From NCBI RefSeq assembly GCF_041146795.1, contig NC_135170.1, positions 29,313,533-29,377,532 of the forward strand: a stretch of DNA of 64,000 bases, written 5' to 3'. Origin of the DNA: Maylandia zebra. Taxonomy: Eukaryota > Chordata > Actinopteri > Cichliformes > Cichlidae. The translations under genes and the position numbers were made by a program. Below, piece after piece: positions 43,705 through 64,000 of this stretch (positions are counted from its first letter, which is position 1; each line of letters begins with the position of its first letter). Under the pieces are notes generated by a model. The model saw only the letters and a program-made list of their open reading frames with translations, had not been told where the DNA came from and did no database searches.

Positions 43705-45839
43705 ATGGATACTGAGAAGAGTGGTGAGGTTTTAGGTGCGTCAGAGACTCCACAGCAAGCGGAGACTGCAGTGGAAAAAGCAGCTGTGGAGACGCCAGTG
43801 GAATCCACAGAGCTTGAGAAGTCACCAGCTGCTGAGGAAGCAACTGGGAAGATGGCAGTACATGGTCAGGAAAGCGAGGTCGTGAAAGAAATGGAGGCGC
43901 TGAGTGTGACAGACAAGGTGGCGATGCCCACAGAAAAAGCTGATGCAGACTCGGTGCCTGGCGCAGCAGCGTCACAGCAACCAGAAGAGTCATCTGAAAA
44001 GAAAATCTCTGAACAGCAGCCAGAGAACAACCCAGAATCTTTGGCTTTGCAAACGCCCCTGGCAGAGAGCGCCCCTGAACCAGCGCCAGAGAAAGCGGCC
44101 GAATCTGTTCCAGAAATAAAAGTGCAAACATTACCTGACTCGGCCATGACACAGCAGCCAGTAGATACACAGCCACCGGGCCCAAAAGAGAAGGAACAAG
44201 CTGAGTCTGTGGGAGAACTGCAAAAAGCAATGGATACTGAGGCTGAAGGTGACTCCGGAGCTAAGCCTAAGGAGAAGGAAGAAGCCAAACCAGAAGAGAC
44301 TGTTGTGGTGTCTGACACTTCTTCAGAAAAGCCAGCAGAAGCTGAAATGCTAAAGACTGAGGCTTCAGCAGAAGTTGGAAATGTGAGCCCTGAGTCGGAG
44401 CCTCAAAAAGAAGAGGATATCGTCCCAGCTTCTGGCTCTCTGTCTTTTGCCTTTTTAGAACAGGAGCAGACCAAAGATGCCCTCCGAATCTCTCGTACCC
44501 TTGTTGTCCTTAGAGGCCTTCCAGGGAGCGGTAAAACCTTTTTGGCACGTGCCATAGCCGACACCTACAAAGACCACTGCACCGTCATTAGTGCTGATGA
44601 CCATGGTGTTAAACCTGAAAAACCAGAATCTAATGCAGAGGGCTACAAAGCACTGGATGAAGCTGTAGTTGCTCGTTGCACAGACGGAAACTCTTCCTCT
44701 GTGCTGATAGTGGTAGACGACACCAACCACACCCAGGATCGCCTGGCCCGTCTAGGAGAGATTGCCGAGGAGAACAATCTTGTTGCTATCTTCTTGGAGC
44801 CAAAAACTGAATGGAACAGAGATCTTGGACAGCTGACCAAGAAGACCAAGCGTGGCCTAGAGGAAGCCCATCTGGCAGCCATGAAAGGACCACTTGAAGA
44901 AGTGTCCCTTCCTCTTTACTTTGGCTGGTTCCTTCTGTCCTCTATCCAGGACAAGATTAAATGCACGTCAATGGACTTCCTGAAAACACTGGACACCTTG
45001 GAGGCCTTCAAGAAACATTTGATTGACTGTGAGTGTCTAATTTTTATTACCAAGTAACTGAACTCTCTTAATTAGGGGTGAAAACTTATTTCTTTCTTTT
45101 CCTTTTTTGTCATAAACAGTTTCAGGAAAAGCTGAGGAGGTGGACCTTGAGCAGTACTTTCAACCAACAGGAATTCTCCATTGCACTACGAAATTCTGTA
45201 ACTATGGAAAAGCTGAGGGTGCCAAAGAATATGCAGAGAAACAGGCAAGAAACAATTCAATTTTCCCAGAAATGAAAGCATTATTCATTTACTTGTAATT
45301 GCTGAACTAACATTGAATACTAACCATAATTTCATTTAATTTGATCTCTTTTTATATTTCCTCTTCTCTAGGCTGTAAAAGATTCCTATGGTTCCATCTT
45401 CAATCTGTCACTTGGTGCCCTCTTTGTAACCCCTCGCACATTTGGTGCCAGAGTGTCTCTCACTGAGGAACAGCTTCAGTTGTGGCCAGCTGATGCTGAT
45501 GCTGAAAAGCAGGTGGAGTCGGTCCCCGCAGCTGCCTCACTGCCTCTGGGAAGCCGCGCCCATGTCACTCTGGGCTGCGCAGAGGGTGTCGAGCCCGTTC
45601 AGACGGGCATCGATCTGCTGGAAATCTTGACCCTGCAGCAGGAAGGCCAGCAGGGGGAGCAAGTTGAAGAGATGGAGCTCGGCACGCTGACCTATTACGG
45701 TACGGGAAAGTGGCTGCTCAACCTCAGAGAGCCAATTAGTGCACCAGCCTGCTTCTCCAGCTTCTACGGGTGCAAGGAACCTGAGCCGACCAAAAAAGAC
45801 CACGAGAAGAAAAAGAAGCCAAAGTGTATGATCTTGTAA
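43705..45839 (+). CDS. cnp: 2',3'-cyclic nucleotide 3'-phosphodiesterase, fish RICH type
   Basis: It hydrolyses 2',3'-cyclic nucleotides to 2'-nucleotides and associates with membranes and cytoskeleton; the fish orthologues are the RICH proteins induced during optic-nerve regeneration. Exons: 43705-45028, 45120-45244 and 45372-45839, giving 638 codons. Residues 1 to ~250 form an acidic Glu/Pro/Ala-rich region, much longer than in mammals (421 residues in all). A P-loop GLPGSGKT sits at ~271-278 in the kinase-like domain. The 2H phosphodiesterase domain has both H-x-T motifs, HCTT at ~462 and HVTL at ~547. The C-terminus is a lysine-rich stretch ending CMIL, a CaaX prenylation box whose last Leu predicts geranylgeranylation. 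Intron 45245-45371 has a GC donor (CAG|GCAAGA). An in-frame TTG lies upstream, but the ATG at 43705 is the natural start. Catalytic residues look intact. Confidence 0.95.
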
Positions 45840-46715
45840 ATGGCAAACATGGGATGTGTGAGCTAGGATGACTGGAATTAAACTTGGGCTTCTTCTGTGC
45901 AAAGTTTGTGTGTTAGTTTGGGGTTTCACTTATAGCCATCCTAAATCCACAAGTTGTGTGCCTTTTTTACCATTGATTTGCACCACAACCCAAGATGCCT
46001 TCAATCCCATTAGGCTTGTTAACACGGTTCAGTATTTTCTTTTACAGATCAGTGCCAGAGGTTGCAGTACCTGGCTGTTTGAGGTCTTGTTAGCTGCAGT
46101 TTTACATAGTCTGCCCTCCTTCAGCTCCACTTATCACTTCTTTCTAGATTTCCTGTCTACATCAGTGTTTCTCACTATACTCAGCTGTGATAAACTAGGT
46201 ACTTTCATTGCATGCTATGACGTATTTACACATTACTGACCTGCTAAGAGTAGCTCTGCCACTTTAACAGAATTTGTCTTTCCTTTGACGTAGTAGTGTC
46301 ATTTCTGTGTGTTTGCGCAGCCTAGGAAGTAATAGTGACAATAACATATGGGCCAAAGTTGCGTATTTGAATAAGTGTATTAGATTGAATGTCATTTTTA
46401 GAGAACCTTCCTAGTAAGAATCTTTGCACTGTGCATAGTTTGAGAGGGAGAATGCTGATGGCATTTTGTTTCTGCAGCTTGCACTTAGTACTTATCAAAT
46501 GCTGTGAATCAAAGTCCATGTGTTGCAATTTTCTTTTTTGTACTGCGCAATACTCATTCATTCTCTACAAAAAGCACTTCATGCATTGAATTACAATTTG
46601 TATCCTGTGATGGAACCTTCTGAAGGGCAAGTCCTACTTTGTGTCGCTCTTATGAATCACTATTTTTGCACTTGTTTTGTACACTTAATAAAAAGAACAT
46701 GCTTTGCTCCAGTAA
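45840..46715 (+). other. cnp 3' UTR
   Basis: It runs from the TAA at 45837-45839 to a canonical AATAAA at 46687-46692. Confidence 0.65.
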
Positions 46716-46804
46716 TCTGTCTAGTTACTCTGGTTCCATGCATGCAAACTGAAAAAGTCATTATCTCCAGATGGTCGTTTTCTCACAGTGCTTGTAGTTG
46801 AGCA

Positions 46805-46821
46805 CTCCAGCAGAGGGTGCT
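46805..46821 (+). promoter_or_regulatory. CTCF-like motif between cnp and acly
   Basis: CTCCAGCAGAGGGTGCTG resembles the CTCF core with one mismatch (GGT for GGC). It lies just after the cnp 3' end. Motif match only. Confidence 0.35.
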
Positions 46822-47189
46822 GTTGGTTGCCCCATGCTGCCATTACACTTTGTTTTTGTTTGTGGTAAAGTGTTGCCTGCAAACCATTAATAGCTTGTCA
46901 TTTAACGTTCAAGAACTAGCTTTAATACTTTGCAAATACTGCAAGAAGATATGAAACATTACAATCACAGATTGGCTTGCAATACTTGTCTGAACATCGG
47001 TGTACCTTGCACAAGAATCTGGCACAGTATACATGTTTCAAACTTCTTCATAGACATGATGGCTGCCAAAAGTATTTCACGTGATGAAGCAAGTGCTCAG
47101 ATGTAATCTGCATTTATAAGCTGACATGGTTAACATGTTCTAATATAGTGTGATATTTCATCTATCCTTCTATTACCCCATTAGTTTAA

Positions 47190-47311
47190 AAAAAAAAAAA
47201 AAAAATCCATTAGTTGTGCATACTGTTACAATACAAATACTACTTCTGGTTCCACCTCTACCCCCCCCCCCCCCCACCCCCCAGGCTGTATTGATTTTTT
47301 TTTTTTTTTTT
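47190..47311. repeat. Cluster of homopolymer runs (poly-A, poly-C, poly-T)
   Basis: A17-18 at about 47188-47204, a C-rich run at 47263-47282 and a T17 run at about 47296-47312 follow closely in the cnp-acly intergenic DNA. These are hard to sequence, and lengths may be inaccurate. Confidence 0.8.
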
Positions 47312-47984
47312 CCTTTTTTCCCATGCCGCTATCTAAAGTGCGCTTACCCTTCACTGCACCTTTTGAGCTAAAAATAACTGACCATGGATGGGTAAACTCG
47401 GCCATAACCCGGTGCTCTATATGTCATAAAGTTGACCTCTTAGTTCATTTTCTGTGCAAGACTGGATGTGCTGGTTGTGTGTTGGATCAAGTGACTTCCT
47501 CATTGGCTCAGGGTAGATAAAGAACAATGACAACCAATCAACGTCAGGGGTGCACGATCGCACTGTTTTCGTTCTCTGCCAGGTTTGTGAGAAAACCATT
47601 GATAGCTTCAAGTGCTCCCAGAAATCTTTCCTCTTATTGTTTCTAGTATGCCTGCTTTTCCTGTGTAAGGTTAATCTCTGTCGATGCTTCATATTTTAAA
47701 ATGTTATTATAAATGTATTATTTAATTGTCTGATTATCTTCAAGCGCAGTATGAATAAAACTGCCCACTCACACATCCATCAATAAAGACAATAATGTAG
47801 GAAAGATGCGCACGTGGGCTAAAAACGTTTAATATCAAAGCTATAGCTACAGAAGCAAAAAGATAAGCATTAAAAATTATGTATTAAAATTAAATTACAT
47901 ATACAGTGTTACCAGTTTATTTGCCTCGAGTGTGTCTTCCGTAACTTAGTTGTAATATTTCTTACTGTTCATGAAGGCAGCAAA

Positions 47985-48199
47985 AGTGTACGTTATGGAA
48001 AGAGCCAATCAGAGCCCAGGAAACATCAGCTAAGCCTGTCAGCAGATAGGCGATGGAGACAAAACTGACTGGGAACCTCGTTCTCCCGCACCAGTGGTCA
48101 CCGCAGGCGGCAAGAGTGGAGCAACACTGCCGAGGAAATTCACCCATCAGACCATAACAAACTTATACAGCTGCTGACGACATAAAAACAAAAAACAAG
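47985..48199 (+). promoter_or_regulatory. acly promoter and noncoding first exon (inferred)
   Basis: A CCAAT box lies at 48005-48009 (GCCAATCAGAG), and two further CCAAT-type words in nearby upstream DNA (CATTGGCTC near 47501 and CCAATCAACG near 47535). A donor CAAG|GTAAAA ends a likely noncoding exon at 48199; the acceptor GAGCAG| at 50463 joins it two bases before the start codon. Mammalian ACLY is driven by SREBP with NF-Y, so CCAAT boxes are apt. I see no clear SRE. Confidence 0.55.
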
Positions 48200-50301
48200 G
48201 TAAAATACGCCACTTTGTTACTTAAAAACGTGTCTGTGGTTTTTCTTTCTAACTTCCTTTAACTATTTGTCTATTGTTTTCTCTCTCTGTCTGATAAGAG
48301 AAGTTAAACTAGTCAGTCCGTAAACCACGTTTAACTTGTACTTTTCCTACATCCTGGTTTTTAGTAAGTTTGAGTAAGACTTTAGTGAGTAGTGATGTGG
48401 ATGTTTGCCGGATAACTGCGAGGCTGTCTGACCGGTTTGTAAATGAATGAACCAGACTGACCAAATCCTTCCACTGAGGGATGTGTGACTCAATCAGTAA
48501 CTCGGTCCTTTAACTGTGTCAGGAAGATTTTGTTGTAATAGTTAGTGGGGTTATAATGAAAGCTAAAAATTATACAATGACCTCCAATTTTGATATTGGA
48601 TTGCATTCTTTTATAACGGCTTTTTATTTTGCTTCAGTTCTCCCTTCCCCAGGCATCCATCACCCTTTGTTATTAATTTAGGTTATAGTGTGTAATCTGA
48701 ACCAGTGTTTCTGTGGATCAGTGATATTTAACACCTTTGACAGGTCAGGTGCAACAGAGAAATGAGATGATGTATGTGACCCCCGATGAGCTTTGCTTGA
48801 ACCACATTTGCTGGTCTGGACTCGGTGCTGTTGTGACTCAGAGACAGCAGTGATCAATAATGAGAAAGCTCCATGACAGTCCCATTAATCCGTTAAAGAA
48901 ATAGCTGCCAGGTCCGCAGTGTAGCACGCAGAGAACTGCGAGCAGACGTCAGAGCTTTCAGCTTATTAAATCTCTTATAGCAACAGACTGAGCAGGTACT
49001 CCATCCCTGAAAGGTTACATGGAGAATCCAGAGCGTCATCAGTTTACCAACACACTGTTGGAGGGTCAACTACATCAGTCAGTGTATCAGAAGTGTATGA
49101 CATAAACACAAGTGAAGGCATGCAGTTAAAATAACAATGCTTAAATAAAAAATTAAATTTAAAAAACTAAAAACTTCAATGATCTTAAAACAGATCAGAT
49201 CTAATGGACACCAAGAAATGATGGTAAGAAGGCACATACGTAGATTTTCTCAGTAAAACTGAAATGTCTAACAAGTTCGAAATGGAAATGGTCATAATTT
49301 CAGTAAGTTGAAGTTGAACCTAAAAAGAAAAAAAAGCTAAGATCTAATGCCGTGCTTCTGCAAGATGTTCTGCACAGTATGCAAAGAAAAATGCAAGTCT
49401 TCAGTGTGAGATTTTCTCCTGTTTAAAAATGAACAGCTGTCATCGGAGATGGGTTCGGTGATGCTGCAGAAGTACTAGTTTCCTTATATTTTTGCTGCTT
49501 CTACATTATTTCTCTCATTTTTAAGTCCTGAAGCTGTTCATGACTGTTCATATCAGCATATTTACTTTGCTGTGGTCTTGGTATTATGAAATCAGATGTG
49601 TCTGTGCATAATAGGCTGCTTATAAAACTCAAACACTGATGTCCTGTTTTGACCTCTGTTGACTCCAGTGGAGATGACCTCACTGAGTGAAACATGCGGC
49701 AAAAGTGTAAAGTTCACGCCCCACCCTTTAGCAGTAAAATTTTACAGATGTTATTACAGATGCCTGAATTTCTTACTTTACTTCCGTCACATTTTGTCAG
49801 TAAAGGAAAGCAGGTCCTGCATCCAAAGATTATTTCTTATCTGTGCTGCATATTTATTGTTTATAATCATCATATAATTCATCTTGCAACTGTAAATTTG
49901 TGAGGTGAGTTTATTTAGTCATTTCTCCTCCTGCTCTGCTGGAGCTTTTGTGTGGATCCGGTTGTTGAGCAAATAACTAACTGCCCATGACTTCATTAGT
50001 GTGCAGATGAAACAAACCCATACTAATCACATTAGGGTTGGCTTTACTGTTCGTGTCCTGTCAGGTTGAAACAAACCTCATATGTGATTGTCCAGAAGGA
50101 TAGAAGGCCTGATAGTGCCTCTAACCATGTTTCTTATTGCTTTACCGTTAAGTATGTCTGTTATTACTCACACTGAATATAAACCGCTGAGCTGTCTTTC
50201 AGTCATCTTGTTAGCAGACCATTTCTTGACAGTTCTGGGAGCACAGCAGTGCATTAGGGAACTCTTGCATAATTTTTTAGTTTAAAAAAAAACAACCCCC
50301 C

Positions 50302-50332
<31 letters not shown>

Positions 50333-50463
50333 GCATGCTTCAATGTAACATCTTGTGCTTAGTTTTGTTTCTATCCACCACATGTTTGCTTTTCTGTATC
50401 AACCCTTACTTCTCATCTGCATATCTCCTCATACATCTCTCTCTGTTTGTCTCACCCGAGCAG
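48200..50463 (+). other. First intron of acly
   Basis: It runs from the inferred leader exon to the start-codon exon. It contains a C27 homopolymer at 50296-50322 flanked by A runs. No coding exon recognised. Confidence 0.55.
50296..50322. repeat. Poly-C homopolymer (27 C)
   Basis: An uninterrupted C run flanked by A runs about 140 bases before the acly start codon. Either a true G/C tract able to form quadruplex or i-motif, or an assembly-length artefact. Confidence 0.9.
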
Positions 50464-50465
50464 TC

Positions 50466-63951
<13,486 letters not shown>

Positions 63952-64000
63952 GTATGTTTTTCCTGATATGTTATAAATTTAGGCTTCATATTGTAATCTA

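Noticed and set aside
43622-44318. Minus-strand frames of 202 and 150 residues
   Set aside because: They are shadows of the large cnp first exon, whose biased codons keep the other strand open.

Overview
This is about 64 kb of a vertebrate nuclear genome, almost certainly a teleost and probably a percomorph. The signs are split genes with GT-AG introns, polyadenylation signals, many microsatellites, and fish-type mobile elements (Tc1, piggyBac, hAT, truncated LINEs). No prokaryotic operons, CRISPR arrays or tRNA/rRNA genes were seen. The genes match a block that in human lies on 17q21: ZNF385C, NKIRAS2, DNAJC7, ODAD4/TTC25, CNP and ACLY.

Layout. Bases 1-14.0 kb hold the 3' part of a plus-strand znf385c-like zinc-finger gene; its 5' exons are outside the window. 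From 14.0 to 19.5 kb there is intergenic DNA with no recognisable gene. From 19.5 to 25.2 kb lies a transposon cluster: a decayed Tc1 copy, a LINE tail, a piggyBac element whose 3' half is present twice in inverted orientation and which is split by a LINE, and a hAT element with a perfect 8-bp target duplication. nkiras2 (minus, 27.2-29.1 kb) and dnajc7 (plus, 29.7-34.4 kb) diverge from a shared promoter. odad4 (plus, 36.4-40.3 kb) and cnp (plus, 43.7-45.8 kb) follow. acly (plus, 5' noncoding exon near 48.2 kb, ATG at 50466) runs off the right edge, so only its first ~394 codons are present. Its introns carry a nearly intact 1.6-kb Tc1 transposon inserted in a TA repeat and a truncated LINE with a 10-bp target duplication.

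The genes are not an operon; each has its own job: RNA/DNA-binding zinc finger, NF-kB-modulating small GTPase, Hsp70/Hsp90 co-chaperone, ciliary dynein docking, the fish CNPase/RICH protein, and cytosolic acetyl-CoA synthesis. Exon boundaries were set by hand from splice consensus, reading phase and remembered family proteins. The most notable observations are the self-inverted piggyBac copy, two GC-AG introns (odad4 and cnp), an in-frame 90-nt extra exon in znf385c, and an odad4-cnp orientation that appears inverted relative to mammals. I did not find a convincing wholly new biological system.
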